DNA of 64,000 nt from Hymenobacter sp. GOD-10R (GTDB lineage: Bacteria > Bacteroidota > Bacteroidia > Cytophagales > Hymenobacteraceae): contig NZ_CP141184.1 of the NCBI RefSeq assembly GCF_035609205.1, forward strand, positions 4,409,001 to 4,473,000, written 5' to 3'. Positions 1 to 9,376 of the stretch are shown in pieces. Made by a program: the position numbers and the translations under genes. The notes beneath the pieces were generated by a model, which was not told the DNA's origin, ran no database searches, and worked only from the letters and a program-made list of their open reading frames with translations. Each line of letters opens with the position of its first letter. Position 1 is the first letter of the stretch.

Positions 1-1222
1 TTTGCGGCAGCAGGAAACCCGTCTGAATAGTTTGGGCGGTGCCGGTGCCTAGCACCGGTATCGAATTGCCGCGGAGCACGGCTGAGCCTGCCCCTGGGTT
101 GATGGTGCCGCCGTAGCGCATGAAGTTAGAACCCATGTTGTAGCGATAGAAGGCACCGTAAACCGTGAACGCCGTTTTGTTGCCAGCAGTCGTGTCGACC
201 GGCGTATCGTAGAAGATGTCGGCGGCTAACACGCTCAGATCTTGTTTCGTGTACGGAATCGTCCAGGCGCTGGTAGTGGGCTGCAAGCTAGGTGCCGCCT
301 CCGACCGCATGTACATGCCATTGCCGTAGTAGAGGAAACCCGTCCCTATGTTTAGAACCCGCTTGCTGCCGAGGTAAGTACCCACTGTGAAGGGCACCAA
401 GTTGGCTTCTTTTTCCAGGAATTCCCAGGTGAAATAGCCTTGGTACACTTTTCCGCGCGCCCGTGGGTTGAAGGCCGCCACATCGGTGGTGAGGGTGGCG
501 GGCGTGCTGCTCAGGTTGTTGCGGAAGGCATCGTTTACTGACAAACGGTAGTCGAAGTGCCCGAACCGGCCGTGGGCGAATAAGCCGAGCCCCCGGCCCG
601 TCTGGTCGATGGCATCGGTCACGGGCCACTGAGTGCCAGGCACATCCAGGGTAATCAGCGAAAAGGCAGCGAAGCTGCTCTGGCGCGAAATGCCGTTGTA
701 GGCATGCAAGCCGCCGCCTAGGCTCAGGTGGCTGTTTACTTTATAGTCAACGGTGGCGTCGTGCAGGTAGAACGACGGCTTTTTGCCTGGCCCAGTTGGT
801 TCACCCGGCCCCCCACCCGACAGCGTGTTTTGCGAGTTGACACCTAGCTGCGTGATGATGACGAAGCGCGAATTAAGCTGCGCCACCAGCAGTACCCGGG
901 AACGGCGCAGGCTAAAATCGGTCTGGCTAGGGGTAGGTTCCTCCGTGGCCGACAGGGTACCGGTGTTGTTTTCCGTGTAGCGGGCCCAAACCTGGTGCGC
1001 GGTCATGATGCGCACGTACTTCGAGCCGTCGGGCGAAATGTTGATCTTCATGCCCGCTCCGTAGGGCGCCGATTTGGCAGGTTGCGCATCGGGCTTCGGA
1101 ACGACGTTGGGGGCCGGGTCGGGCGCCTTGCCGGGTGTCGGCGGCATGATTACCTGAGCGTGTGCTACCGATCCAGCGAGCAGGGCACCTACGAGTAGGA
1201 GCCAGTTCAAAGGCTTGTGCAT
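1..1222 (-). CDS. Outer-membrane porin-like beta-barrel protein (3' end outside window)
   Basis: The frame is open from the ATG at 1222 to the window edge (about 407 codons), so the C-terminus is missing. The product begins with a signal peptide (MHKPLNWLLLVGALLAG, cleavage near AHAQ), then a Pro-rich linker, then a long run of alternating polar and aromatic strands typical of an outer-membrane barrel (for example KYVRIMTAHQVWARYTENN and GKVYQGYFTWEFLEKEAN). I place it with porin-like barrels by architecture only; no diagnostic motif fixes the substrate. It is the last visible gene of a minus-strand set encoding an organic acid permease, PEP carboxykinase and a dicarboxylate symporter, which suggests it lets organic acids cross the outer membrane. 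That role is inferred from context. Confidence 0.7.
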   Translation of the reverse strand, partial: MHKPLNWLLLVGALLAGSVAHAQVIMPPTPGKAPDPAPNVVPKPDAQPAKSAPYGAGMKINISPDGSKYVRIMTAHQVWARYTENNTGTLSATEEPTPSQTDFSLRRSRVLLVAQLNSRFVIITQLGVNSQNTLSGGGPGEPTGPGKKPSFYLHDATVDYKVNSHLSLGGGLHAYNGISRQSSFAAFSLITLDVPGTQWPVTDAIDQTGRGLGLFAHGRFGHFDYRLSVNDAFRNNLSSTPATLTTDVAAFNPRARGKVYQGYFTWEFLEKEANLVPFTVGTYLGSKRVLNIGTGFLYYGNGMYMRSEAAPSLQPTTSAWTIPYTKQDLSVLAADIFYDTPVDTTAGNKTAFTVYGAFYRYNMGSNFMRYGGTINPGAGSAVLRGNSIPVLGTGTAQTIQTGFLLPQ

Positions 1223-1331
1223 GAGGGAAAAAAGAATAGTGGGAGTTTGGGGAGGCGGATGCTACCTAGGGCTTGGCAAACCCTAGGAGAGCGAAACTAG
1301 CGCGGTGTTTAGGCGGCGCGTGACCTAGGGT

Positions 1332-2696
1332 TTAGTGCCGAGCCGCAACGGCTACCGGCGCTTCGTTTGGCGTAGGTTTCTCCACGCGGGGCATCATTGA
1401 GACTGGCTCTGGCATCAGTTCTTCTGGTACCGAGTTGCCTTGCAAGGCCAACTGGTGGCGCGTTTCGTCGAACTCTCCTTCGCTTTTGGCAATGACCAGC
1501 GCGGCCACGCCGTTGCCGATAACGTTGGTGATGGCCCGCGCCTCACTCATAAAGCGGTCGACCCCGAGCAGCAAGGCCACGCTCTCCACCGGAATGGTTT
1601 TGGTAGCGGCCAGCGTCGAGGCTAGCACGATAAAGCCCGAACCCGTGACGCCTGCCGCCCCTTTGCTGGTAACTACCAGAATGGCAATCAGCGTGAGCTG
1701 CTGGGTAACAGACAGCGGGATATTAAAGGCTTGAGCCAGAAAGATTACCGCAATGGATAAGTAGATAGAAGTGCCATCGAGGTTGAAAGAGTAACCCGTC
1801 GGGATAACCAAGCCGGCCACCGAGCGCGAGCAGCCGTAGCGCTCCAGCTTGTCGATCATGCGCGGTAGCGCCGACTCCGAGGAGGACGTGCCCAACACCA
1901 ACAGAATCTCTTCTTTGATGAAGCGCAGGTACGGACCTAGGCGCAGCTTGTAGTAGCGCAGAATCAGGTTCAGCACCACGAAGATGAACAGGAACATGGT
2001 GGTATACACCACCAGCATAAGCTTGCCTAGGGGCAATAGCGTGGCGATGCCGTACTTACCAATAGTGAAAGCCATGCCGCCAAAAGCCCCCAGCGGAGCT
2101 AGCTTCATCACGATGGCCAACACCCCAAACATGGCGTGTGAGAGCCGGTCGAAGGTTTTGACGAGCGGCTGCGCGGCTTGCCCCATCTGGTTGAGCGCTA
2201 GGCCAAAGAGCACCGAGAAGAGCAATACTTGCAGGATGTCGCCTTTGGCAAAGGCATCGACCACATTACTCGGTACGATGTGCGTGAAGAACTCTACCCA
2301 GTTCATCTCGCCGGCTTGGGAAGTGAACTTGGCGGCTTCCTCAGCTTTCTTCGTGTCTTGCAGCACGGCTTGGGCGGTGGCTTGTACGCCGGCGCCGGGC
2401 TGGGTCACGTTGGCCACCACAATGCCGATGCCGATGGCTAGGGTCGTCACGATTTCAAAGTACAACAGCGCCTTGCCGCCCACGCGGCCCACCTTCTTCA
2501 GGCTGCCCATGCCCGCAATACCGAGCACCACCGTGAGGAAAATGATGGGCGCAATCAGCATCTTGATCAAGCTGATAAACGTGTCGGCAACGGGCTTTAG
2601 CGCCGCACCGAAGCTAGGGAACAGCGCCCCCACCACCACCCCTAGGGCAATGGCAGTCAAGACCTGCACGGTCAGGTTCGAATACAATCGTTTCAT
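1332..2696 (-). CDS. dctA: Dicarboxylate/amino acid:cation symporter, DctA type
   Basis: A 454-residue protein of the SDF family (TC 2.A.23), which imports C4-dicarboxylates or acidic amino acids with protons or sodium across the inner membrane. Family hallmarks are all present: the serine-rich hairpin [10 protein letters not shown] (271-280), [10 protein letters not shown] (301-310), TGSGF (351-355) and [16 protein letters not shown] (380-395), which carries the conserved Asp and Arg that bind substrate. These read most like DctA rather than GltP, but substrate cannot be settled from sequence. It lies 109 bp upstream of the porin gene and 140 bp downstream of pckA on the same strand. The tail after residue 405 is hydrophilic, as is usual for DctA. 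Confidence 0.9.
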   Translation of the reverse strand: MKRLYSNLTVQVLTAIALGVVVGALFPSFGAALKPVADTFISLIKMLIAPIIFLTVVLGIAGMGSLKKVGRVGGKALLYFEIVTTLAIGIGIVVANVTQPGAGVQATAQAVLQDTKKAEEAAKFTSQAGEMNWVEFFTHIVPSNVVDAFAKGDILQVLLFSVLFGLALNQMGQAAQPLVKTFDRLSHAMFGVLAIVMKLAPLGAFGGMAFTIGKYGIATLLPLGKLMLVVYTTMFLFIFVVLNLILRYYKLRLGPYLRFIKEEILLVLGTSSSESALPRMIDKLERYGCSRSVAGLVIPTGYSFNLDGTSIYLSIAVIFLAQAFNIPLSVTQQLTLIAILVVTSKGAAGVTGSGFIVLASTLAATKTIPVESVALLLGVDRFMSEARAITNVIGNGVAALVIAKSEGEFDETRHQLALQGNSVPEELMPEPVSMMPRVEKPTPNEAPVAVAARH

Positions 2697-2836
2697 GAAA
2701 GCAGAGAATAGAAGGTGGAAATTTCCCGGGTGCAGCGGCCCCGCAACCCCGGTGGAATAGGCAAGGGCTACCTAGCCCCACGCCCCGGTGAGGCGCGCGG
2801 ACCAGGAATGAGTGATAGAAGAAGGAATAGAAACCG

Positions 2837-4474
2837 CTACACAGCTATTGCTGCGGCCACCTTGGGCGCGCCAGCTAGGATGTCGTCGTTGGCGTAGGCG
2901 GCGAACTTTTGGAAGTTCTGCACAAACTTCTGGGCTAGCTCCGCGGCCGTCCGGTCGTAGGCTTCCGGGTCTTGCCAGGTGTTGCGCGGGTCCAGAATAC
3001 GGCTGGGCACGCCGGGCACGGCGCTCGGAATTTTCACCCCGAAGATGGGGTGTTGGCTGAAGCTCGTGTGGTTGAGTGCCCCGTCGAGGGCGGCGGTAAT
3101 CATGGCGCGGGTGTAGGCTAGCTTCATGCGCGAGCCCACGCCGTAGCTGCCGCCGCTCCAGCCGGTGTTCACCAGCCACACGTGCACATCGGGGTGCTCG
3201 TCCATTTTCTGCCCGAGCATTTCGGCATATTGCGTAGGGTAAAGCGGCAGAAATACTTGGCCGAAACAAGCCGAAAAAGTCGTTTGGGGCTCGGTAATGC
3301 CCATTTCCGTACCCGCTACCTTGGCTGTATAGCCCGAGAGAAAATGATACATAGCGTGGCTCTTATCGAGCTTGCTGATAGGTGGCAGCACGCCAAAGGC
3401 ATCCGCCGTCAGGAAGAAAATGTTCTTGGGCGAACTCGCCACGGAAGGCTCCACTGCGTTCGGGATGAAGGGCAGCGGGTAGGCCGTGCGCGTATTTTCT
3501 GTAACGGAGGTGTTGGCGTAGTCTACGGTGCGGGTGCCGGGCACGAAGCGCGTGTTCTCTACGATGGCGCCGAACTTAATGGCGTTCCAGATTTCAGGCT
3601 CTTTCTCCGGGTTCAGGTCAATGACTTTGGCGTAGCAGCCGCCTTCAAAGTTAAACACGCCCCCGTCGCCGGGCAGCCAGCCGTGCTCGTCGTCGCCGAT
3701 GAGGCCGCGGCGCGGGTCGGCCGAAAGGGTGGTTTTGCCCGTGCCCGAGAGCCCGAAGAAGATAGCCGTGTCGCCGTCCTCGCCCACGTTGGCCGAGCAG
3801 TGCATGGGCAAGGTGTTCTGCTCGTGCGGCAAGAGGTAGTTGAGCACCCCGAAGATGCCCTTCTTCATCTCGCCGGCATAGCCCGTGCCCCCAATCAGGA
3901 TCATCTTCTTGGTGAAGTTGAGGATGGCGAAGTTCTTCTGCCGGGTGCCATCCACCGCCGGATCTGCCTCGAAGCCGGGCGCGCAGATGATGCTGAAATC
4001 GGGCAGCCACGAGGTGTCGGCACCGGCCTCGGGGCGCAAGAACATATTGTAGCAGAAGAGATTGTGCCAAGCTAGCTCGTTTACCACGCGGAGCTTGAGC
4101 TGCGAAGCGGGGTGAGCGCCGGCGTAGGCTTCCCGCACGTACAGCGTTTTGTCGGCTAGATAGGCTACCATCTTTGCGTGTAGCTGGTCGAACTTCTCCG
4201 CGTCGAACGGGATGTTGATGTCGCCCCACCATACGCTGTCGGTGGTACTGGCGTCCCGCACAATGAAACGGTCTTTGGGCGAGCGACCCGTGAACTGGCC
4301 TGTGTCGGCCATCAGGGCACCCGTGTCGGTCAGCGTACCTTCACCGTTGCGAAGCGCTTCTTCCACCAAGGCGGCGGGGGCTAGGTTCAGTCGGACAGCC
4401 TGCGCCTGCTGAAAACCCAGCGGCTTGAGTCGGTCGAGAAGGGCGGCGGAAGTGGTGGTTGCGTTCATACTCAT
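2837..4474 (-). CDS. pckA: ATP-dependent phosphoenolpyruvate carboxykinase
   Basis: Converts oxaloacetate and ATP to phosphoenolpyruvate, CO2 and ADP, the first step of gluconeogenesis from organic acids; a cytosolic enzyme. The length (545 residues) and motifs match the ATP-type family: TGRSPKDR (62-69) for oxaloacetate binding, GGTGYAGEMKK (195-205) with the metal-binding Lys, the P-loop GLSGTGKT (241-248) and kinase-2 motif DDEHGW (261-266). The start at 4474 gives MSMNATTT; a second Met two codons later is equally possible. Its place between an organic acid permease and a DctA symporter fits growth on imported TCA-cycle acids. Confidence 0.97.
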   Translation of the reverse strand: MSMNATTTSAALLDRLKPLGFQQAQAVRLNLAPAALVEEALRNGEGTLTDTGALMADTGQFTGRSPKDRFIVRDASTTDSVWWGDINIPFDAEKFDQLHAKMVAYLADKTLYVREAYAGAHPASQLKLRVVNELAWHNLFCYNMFLRPEAGADTSWLPDFSIICAPGFEADPAVDGTRQKNFAILNFTKKMILIGGTGYAGEMKKGIFGVLNYLLPHEQNTLPMHCSANVGEDGDTAIFFGLSGTGKTTLSADPRRGLIGDDEHGWLPGDGGVFNFEGGCYAKVIDLNPEKEPEIWNAIKFGAIVENTRFVPGTRTVDYANTSVTENTRTAYPLPFIPNAVEPSVASSPKNIFFLTADAFGVLPPISKLDKSHAMYHFLSGYTAKVAGTEMGITEPQTTFSACFGQVFLPLYPTQYAEMLGQKMDEHPDVHVWLVNTGWSGGSYGVGSRMKLAYTRAMITAALDGALNHTSFSQHPIFGVKIPSAVPGVPSRILDPRNTWQDPEAYDRTAAELAQKFVQNFQKFAAYANDDILAGAPKVAAAIAV

Positions 4475-4607
4475 GAGGAAGATTAGGTACGCTGGAAAGA
4501 AGACGAGTGAAAGGCAGCCTAGCTCAGAGAAGGCAATAAGCGCCCGGCGCCAACGGATTGGCGAGCAAAAACAGCTAGGAATCAGCGGGAAATCGAGGTG
4601 CGCGGGC

Positions 4608-5960
4608 TTAGCCGCCTTCCTCTAGGTTAAGTCGGGAAGTTTGCCTGGTTTCTTCCATCGACAGGAAAACCAGCAGCGACAACCCGATGCAGCCGGCGAT
4701 ATACCAGTAGAAATACGATTCGTGGCCCGTGCCCTTCCACCACAAGGCTAGGTATTCAGCGGTGCCGCCAAATAGGGCCACCGTGAGAGCGTGCGGCAAG
4801 CCGATACCTAGGGCTCGGATTTCGACGGGAAACAGCTCTGCCTTCACCACGGCGTTGATGCCGCTATAGCCGCTAACGATGGTGAGGGCTACCACCAGGA
4901 GCACAAAGGCGACCCAGGGCGTGGTGGTGTGGCTGAGGGCGGTGAGCAGCGGGACGGTGCCCACTGCCCCAAACAAACCAAAGAACAGCAGCAGCGGCCG
5001 CCGCCCAATGCGGTCGGACAACGCCCCGAAAACCGGCTGCAAGCCCGCAAACACGAGCAACGACAGAAAGCAGATGTTGGTGGCCGACTCCTTGCTCATG
5101 TGGGCGGTGTTCACCAAAAACTTCAGCATGTAGGTGGTGAACGTGTAGAAGGCGAGCGTGCCACCCATCGTGAGGCCCACCACCGTCAGCACGGCGCGCG
5201 GGTGCTTCAGGAGTACTTGCACGCTGCCCCGCTGGTCGTCGGGGGTATGCTGCTGGGTCTGGAAAACAGGCGTCTCGTCGAGGTTGCTGCGCAAGTACAA
5301 AGCCACCACCGACAAAGCTGCGCCAATCACAAACGGAATACGCCAGCCCCAGCTCAGAAGCTGCGCTTCCGTGAGCAGTACTTTTTGCAGCACCAGTTGA
5401 ATGCCGAGGGCTAGTAATTGGGCTCCTATAAGCGTGAAATACAGGAAGCTAGAGTAAAAACCTCGCCGTTTGCGGGTGGCCATTTCGCTGAGGTACGTGG
5501 CCGACACTCCGTATTCGCCACCCACACTCAGGCCTTGCAGCAGCCGGGCCGTGAGCAGCATGACGGGCGCCACAATGCCCACGGTTTGGTAAGTCGGCGT
5601 GAGGGCGATGAGCAAGGAGCCCAACGACATCAGCAGCACCGACAGTGTCATGGACTGCTTGCGGCCTACTTTATCGGCAATGCGGCCAAACATCCAGCCC
5701 CCGATGGGGCGCATCAGGAAACCTAGGGCAAAGATGCCGGCCGTTTGAAGCAGCTGCGCAGTGGGGTCGCCGGAGGGAAAAAACGAGCCCGAGAAGTACA
5801 GCGAGAAGGACGAGAAAACGTACCAGTCGTACCACTCCACCAAATTGCCGACCGAGCCACTCAGGATAGCCTTGAGCCGTCGAGGCGAAACTTTCTCCAG
5901 CGGCGCGGCCTCCACCGTAGTGGCGTAGGAGCGAGAAGCTGGTGAGAGTTGGGTAGCCAC
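4608..5960 (-). CDS. MFS metabolite:H+ symporter (KgtP-like organic acid permease)
   Basis: A 450-residue, 12-helix transporter of the metabolite:H+ symporter branch of the major facilitator superfamily (alpha-ketoglutarate, proline/betaine, citrate permeases). Seen: a hydrophilic N-terminal tail of about 35 residues, then GNLVEWYDWYVFSSF, a hallmark of this branch in helix 1, the loop motif GRIADKVGRKQSM, RLLQGLSVGGEYG in helix 4, and GALSDRIGRRPLL in the central loop. The start at 5960 is GTG (Met-Ala-Thr-Gln); no better start is visible. It precedes pckA by 133 bp on the same strand. Alpha-ketoglutarate or another TCA acid is the likely substrate by context, not by proof. Confidence 0.88.
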   Translation of the reverse strand: MATQLSPASRSYATTVEAAPLEKVSPRRLKAILSGSVGNLVEWYDWYVFSSFSLYFSGSFFPSGDPTAQLLQTAGIFALGFLMRPIGGWMFGRIADKVGRKQSMTLSVLLMSLGSLLIALTPTYQTVGIVAPVMLLTARLLQGLSVGGEYGVSATYLSEMATRKRRGFYSSFLYFTLIGAQLLALGIQLVLQKVLLTEAQLLSWGWRIPFVIGAALSVVALYLRSNLDETPVFQTQQHTPDDQRGSVQVLLKHPRAVLTVVGLTMGGTLAFYTFTTYMLKFLVNTAHMSKESATNICFLSLLVFAGLQPVFGALSDRIGRRPLLLFFGLFGAVGTVPLLTALSHTTTPWVAFVLLVVALTIVSGYSGINAVVKAELFPVEIRALGIGLPHALTVALFGGTAEYLALWWKGTGHESYFYWYIAGCIGLSLLVFLSMEETRQTSRLNLEEGG

Positions 5961-6126
5961 GGGTGGAAACGTTTGAGATGCCGAATAGTAGGAGAAAGAT
6001 CCTGTTTGTTCGAGGTTGCCTTACAAATGAAGCACCCGATTTTGAAGGAATTTTGAAGAAAACTTATCGATTATCTGAAATTTTGAGCGGCAACCGCAAA
6101 CGTTTGTTCTCAAGGTCAACAGGTAG

Positions 6127-7398
6127 CTAGGGTTGATCAGGGGCAAAAGCTAGCCGAATACGGTGCCAGCCGTCTTCGTACGTATAGCTGATGCGATGGC
6201 CGTATAACTCGCTGATACGCTTTACGATAGCCAACCCAATGCCAATGGAGTCGAGTGCGGCGTTGCCTTTCTTGAAGCGCCCAAACAACTCACTCACGGG
6301 CGCGGAAGGCGCATGGCCGGTATTCGCCAGCACCAATTCTGAAGAAGAAAGCTGAATTTGAATTTCGCCGCCGGGTAAGTTGTGCCGGATAGCGTTGCTG
6401 AACAGATTATTGAGCAGAAGCTGGGCTAAGGAGTCATCGAAAGGCACGTGCACATCGTCGGCAATCTGCTCCACCGTCCGGATGCCCTTCATCTCGGCTA
6501 GGTCGGCGAAGGCTGCTTCGGTGGTGCGCACGAGCTGGCTCAGGTCGGTGCGCACCTCAGGTTGCGATTCGTAGTGCTCTAGTTTCGCCAGCAGCGTTAG
6601 CGACTGGTTGATTTTGGCGAGGCGCTCTAGCTCGTCGTGCATGCCGGTGAGCAGGAGCAATTGTTTTTTGGTTAGCTCCGAGTCTATCAGCAGCTCAATT
6701 TTGGCCTTAATACTTGCGATGGGCGTTTGCAGCTCGTGCGATGCATTTTCGGAAAACTCCTTCAGGCCCTGATAGTCGCTTTGCGCCTGCGCCGTCATGC
6801 GCACTAGGAATTCGTTGAGCACGTTGAACTCGGCCGTGCGACTTGGGTGCAGGTCGATGGTGTTCTGCTGGCTGAGCTGGAAAAGCTGAATGCCGCGGAG
6901 CGTGTTGTTGAACGGCTTGAGAATGTACCAGGAAATTACCTCGCTGAGAATAACCACTAGGGCGAGTAGAAAGACGAACGTCCAGGCAAAGACCAGCATC
7001 AAGCCGGTCAGGTACATATCGCTGGGCTCCACCACTGCGGCTTTGCTAATGATGCGGTACGGCTGCCCACCCACCACCGTGTAGGTCGTCAGGCGAATAA
7101 TAGATACTTCCGACTGAAGGGTTGGGTCCCACTCGTCACGAATCCTGGCCGTGCTGCCGTGGCTCGTCGAGTCGAGGCTAGCTCGGCTGATCTGTACATT
7201 GGTCCGCGACGGGTCGCCAGTGTAGTCGCGCCCACTTTTGAGCTGGGATACAATGATTGCGTTCAGGTGTTCGAGCTTGCCAATGGTAGCTTGGGTGACG
7301 CTGCGCGACAGGGCCGCGTACACAATGGCAAAGCCGATGCTCAAGACGAAAAACGTGATAACCGCATAGGCGATGGTGTAGCGGTAGTTGAGCTTCAC
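6127..7398 (-). CDS. Sensor histidine kinase of an OmpR-type two-component system
   Basis: A 423-residue membrane kinase: TM1 at about 10-30, a periplasmic sensor region of about 100 residues (31-128), TM2 at about 130-155, a HAMP-like linker, and the phosphoacceptor box ENASHELQTPIAS with His221. The ATPase domain has the N-box (NLFSNAIRHN) and G-box (DSIGIGLAIVKR). Its start overlaps the stop of the response regulator gene by 4 bp, so the two are co-translated. It is encoded just upstream of, and on the same strand as, the permease-pckA-dctA-porin set, so an organic acid may be the signal; the sensor region itself does not resemble a DctB or CitA fold that I can recognise. Confidence 0.93.
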   Translation of the reverse strand: MKLNYRYTIAYAVITFFVLSIGFAIVYAALSRSVTQATIGKLEHLNAIIVSQLKSGRDYTGDPSRTNVQISRASLDSTSHGSTARIRDEWDPTLQSEVSIIRLTTYTVVGGQPYRIISKAAVVEPSDMYLTGLMLVFAWTFVFLLALVVILSEVISWYILKPFNNTLRGIQLFQLSQQNTIDLHPSRTAEFNVLNEFLVRMTAQAQSDYQGLKEFSENASHELQTPIASIKAKIELLIDSELTKKQLLLLTGMHDELERLAKINQSLTLLAKLEHYESQPEVRTDLSQLVRTTEAAFADLAEMKGIRTVEQIADDVHVPFDDSLAQLLLNNLFSNAIRHNLPGGEIQIQLSSSELVLANTGHAPSAPVSELFGRFKKGNAALDSIGIGLAIVKRISELYGHRISYTYEDGWHRIRLAFAPDQP

Positions 7399-8078
7399 GA
7401 GTCGGCCGCGTTTAGCTTGTATCCGAACCCATACACGGTGCTGATGTAATCCTTGCCGCCGGCGTCCGTGATTTTTTTGCGCAAGTTTTTCACGTGCTGG
7501 TACACAAAGTCCACGCTATCTAGGTTGTCGGTGTAGTCGCCCCAGAGGTGGGCCGCGATGGCCTGCCGCGTGAGCATGCGGCCCTTGTTGTTGATGAAGT
7601 ACAGCAGTAAGTTGGTTTCCTTGCGCGTGAGATTCAGTAGCTTACCATTCACGCGGCACTCTAGCGACTCTAGGTCGGCGGTAATGTCTTGGAAGGTGAT
7701 AATGTTATTCTTGTGCACGCTGCGCCGCCGCATAATGGCTTTGATGCGGGCGTGCAGCTCGGGGAGCGGAAACGGCTTCGTGATATAGTCGTCGGCGCCT
7801 TCACTCAGGCCGGTTAGCTTAAAATCCAGCGCGTTTTGGGCCGAGATGATGATGACGCTGCTTTCAACGCCCTCCTTACGCAGCAGCTTCAGCAGGCTGA
7901 TGCCATTGCCGTCAGGCAGCATAATATCCAGTAGCACACAGTCATACGTGAACAAGGCTAGCTTCTCCCGTGCCTCATCGAACGTGGGAGCCACTTCGCA
8001 GATATAATGCTCCTGCGTGAGGTAGCTGGCAATGCTTTTGGCCAGCTCCGGGTGGTCTTCCACTAGCAAGATTTTCAT
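7395..8078 (-). CDS. OmpR/PhoB-family response regulator
   Basis: A 227-residue regulator with a receiver domain (1-115: acidic pair Glu7/Asp8, phosphorylated Asp51 in LLDIMLPDGNG, conserved Lys in YITKPFPLPEL) and a C-terminal winged helix (about 130-225: NLTRKETNLLLYF, recognition-helix region SVDFVYQHVKNLRKKI, hairpin ISTVYGFGYKL). It is the first gene of the pair with the kinase that follows. Upstream (8096-8130) are two CCTAGGT blocks that could be an operator; this is speculative. Confidence 0.95.
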   Translation of the reverse strand: MKILLVEDHPELAKSIASYLTQEHYICEVAPTFDEAREKLALFTYDCVLLDIMLPDGNGISLLKLLRKEGVESSVIIISAQNALDFKLTGLSEGADDYITKPFPLPELHARIKAIMRRRSVHKNNIITFQDITADLESLECRVNGKLLNLTRKETNLLLYFINNKGRMLTRQAIAAHLWGDYTDNLDSVDFVYQHVKNLRKKITDAGGKDYISTVYGFGYKLNAADS

Positions 8079-8536
8079 AATGAGTTACCGGGTGGGTGGT
8101 AGGCCTAGGTGAGTGACAAGACCTAGGTAGTGGGTACCAGTAAATGTATCAAAACCTGTGGAACCAGCTACCGCTCTTGTGCGTGGTGGCTACTTCTAAG
8201 CAGACAACCTATTAATCCGCTGCTACTTGGCTTGGTGTCCGTTCTTTGTTGCAAAAACTTGATGCCACTCCGCTTCTCGTATTTCAGCAGAGTTATCAGG
8301 CGCTATTTGCACTCAGGGAATAGCCGTCTTCCGGCGTTGCATCCACCTAGGAAGCATAGCCTAGGCCCCTTGATAGAAATGTGTTCAGTACCGATTGTCG
8401 AGAAAAGATTGATTTTATCACTTGAGGATAAGCTCTCTTCTCTCATTTGAAGCCGTGCGCTCTGCTTATGAATTACTACGTATAAACCACCAAAACCACC
8501 AAGCTAGCCGGTCCAGCTTGTGATATTTGTACGTAT
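8079..8536. other. Gene-poor stretch between the response regulator and a small ORF
   Basis: No convincing gene. The reading frame at 8130-8450 has an atypical composition (Cys- and Ser-rich, no recognisable domain) and I do not accept it. The first 60 bases carry two CCTAGGT repeats (8102-8127) just upstream of the response regulator start and presumably contain its promoter, though I found no clean TAnnTTTG box on that strand. Confidence 0.4.
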
Positions 8537-8794
8537 TTGCAATCTTTACAGTCCGTAGTTTTACTGACTGTTGTGCTTTCCTCTTCTGCTCCCTCCTCTT
8601 CTTGGCAAGCGCGCCGCCTCGCTATCTATTTTGCGTTCCACTATCCCGCGCACCCTTTCCTGGCACTGACGCCCTATCAGCGTCTGTTGCTAGATACTTT
8701 CCTATGCGGAGAACTATCTATGGATCAACTCTTAGTGCACTTAGAAGCCCACGAGTACGAGGGAGAGCATAAGTCGATAACCGGTCTAGCGTAA
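8537..8794 (+). CDS. Small hypothetical protein (85 aa, possible TTG start)
   Basis: I do not recognise this gene. The frame from the TTG at 8537 encodes 85 residues. The N-terminal 25 are Ser/Val-rich, and the rest looks like a genuine folded segment (YFAFHYPAHPFLALTPYQ, then LLLDTFLCGELSMDQLLVHL), predicted to be helical and acidic toward the end. A GATATTTG box (7 of 8 to TAnnTTTG) ends at 8529, seven bases before the TTG, the spacing expected for a leaderless transcript. An overlapping frame (8527-8772) has poor composition. It could also be a decayed piece of a larger gene. Confidence 0.4.
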   Translation: MQSLQSVVLLTVVLSSSAPSSSWQARRLAIYFAFHYPAHPFLALTPYQRLLLDTFLCGELSMDQLLVHLEAHEYEGEHKSITGLA

Positions 8795-8956
8795 GGTTGA
8801 CAGGGCTGAATTGCGCCATACTCACTTACTTAAAACTCGTCACGCTGACAGCTACTAGGCGAGCAAGCTGTTCCAGAAGTTACTAAAGCCCTCTATACGT
8901 TTGTCATTATTGCCATCTTTTCTATAATTTTAACGAACGATTATGGAACGACAGCA

Positions 8957-9109
8957 ATGAGCCGCAAGAAACGAGGACACTCTCCGGAAGGGGAAAAATT
9001 GATTCGCAAGGCTGAACAGATCCTACGCCTAGCTTCCCATATTGATAAACTCGAACAGAAGGGCCATGGATTGTGGCCACAGTTCCTGGCAACCAACTTC
9101 AATTCGTAG
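8957..9109 (+). CDS. Very small basic hypothetical protein (50 aa)
   Basis: ATG at 8957, stop at 9107-9109. The product starts MSRKKRGHSPEGEKLIRKAE and is followed by QILRLASHIDKLEQKGHGL, a plausible amphipathic helix, with a short Trp-containing tail. Composition (Lys, Glu, Leu, Ile, no Cys) is protein-like, but nothing supports a function. No terminator follows directly; an inverted repeat begins 37 bases downstream. Confidence 0.4.
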   Translation: MSRKKRGHSPEGEKLIRKAEQILRLASHIDKLEQKGHGLWPQFLATNFNS

Positions 9110-9145
9110 AGTTATTCTACTCGCGTCTAGCACTAGAAGCTGTGT

Positions 9146-9225
9146 AATCGGCTGCCACTGCTTGGCTATGCGAATCGGGCTACTTGAGATACTGTAGGTC
9201 ATCAAGTTGTGAGCGGCAGCCGATT
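9146..9225. repeat. Nested inverted repeat in a gene-poor region
   Basis: The arms AATCGGCTGCC (9146-9156) and GGCAGCCGATT (9215-9225) are exact complements. Inside them ACTTGA (9182-9187) faces TCAAGT (9202-9207). There is no T-run after the outer stem, so a classic terminator is unlikely. It could be a structured RNA or a decayed repeat element. Confidence 0.4.
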
Positions 9226-9346
9226 GAGCAAGTCACTGATCAGTACCAGTAAGACGCTACTCCGCTTGTTCCATTCGGCCCGGCACTGTATAAACACACC
9301 TCTTTTTACGGAATAAGGAATGTGGCCTAGCCGTATGGGTAGAGGC

Positions 9347-9376
9347 TTGTGCCCGTGAGGGTGCTTCTTATCTTTG
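9347..9376 (+). promoter_or_regulatory. Bacteroidota-type promoter, TTG-N19-TATCTTTG
   Basis: TTG at 9347-9349, 19 bases, then TATCTTTG at 9369-9376: a full match to the Bacteroidota sigma-factor consensus (-33 TTG, -7 TAnnTTTG). Transcription should start near 9383, leaving a leader of about 170 nt before the permease gene at 9554. Confidence 0.7.

Noticed and set aside
3182..4075. Long plus-strand frame (297 codons) opposite pckA
   Set aside because: Antisense to a certain gene; the composition is that of a high-GC shadow frame, with no recognisable domain.
8130..8450. 106-codon frame after the response regulator
   Set aside because: Unusual Cys/Arg/Ser composition, no promoter or domain; likely chance.
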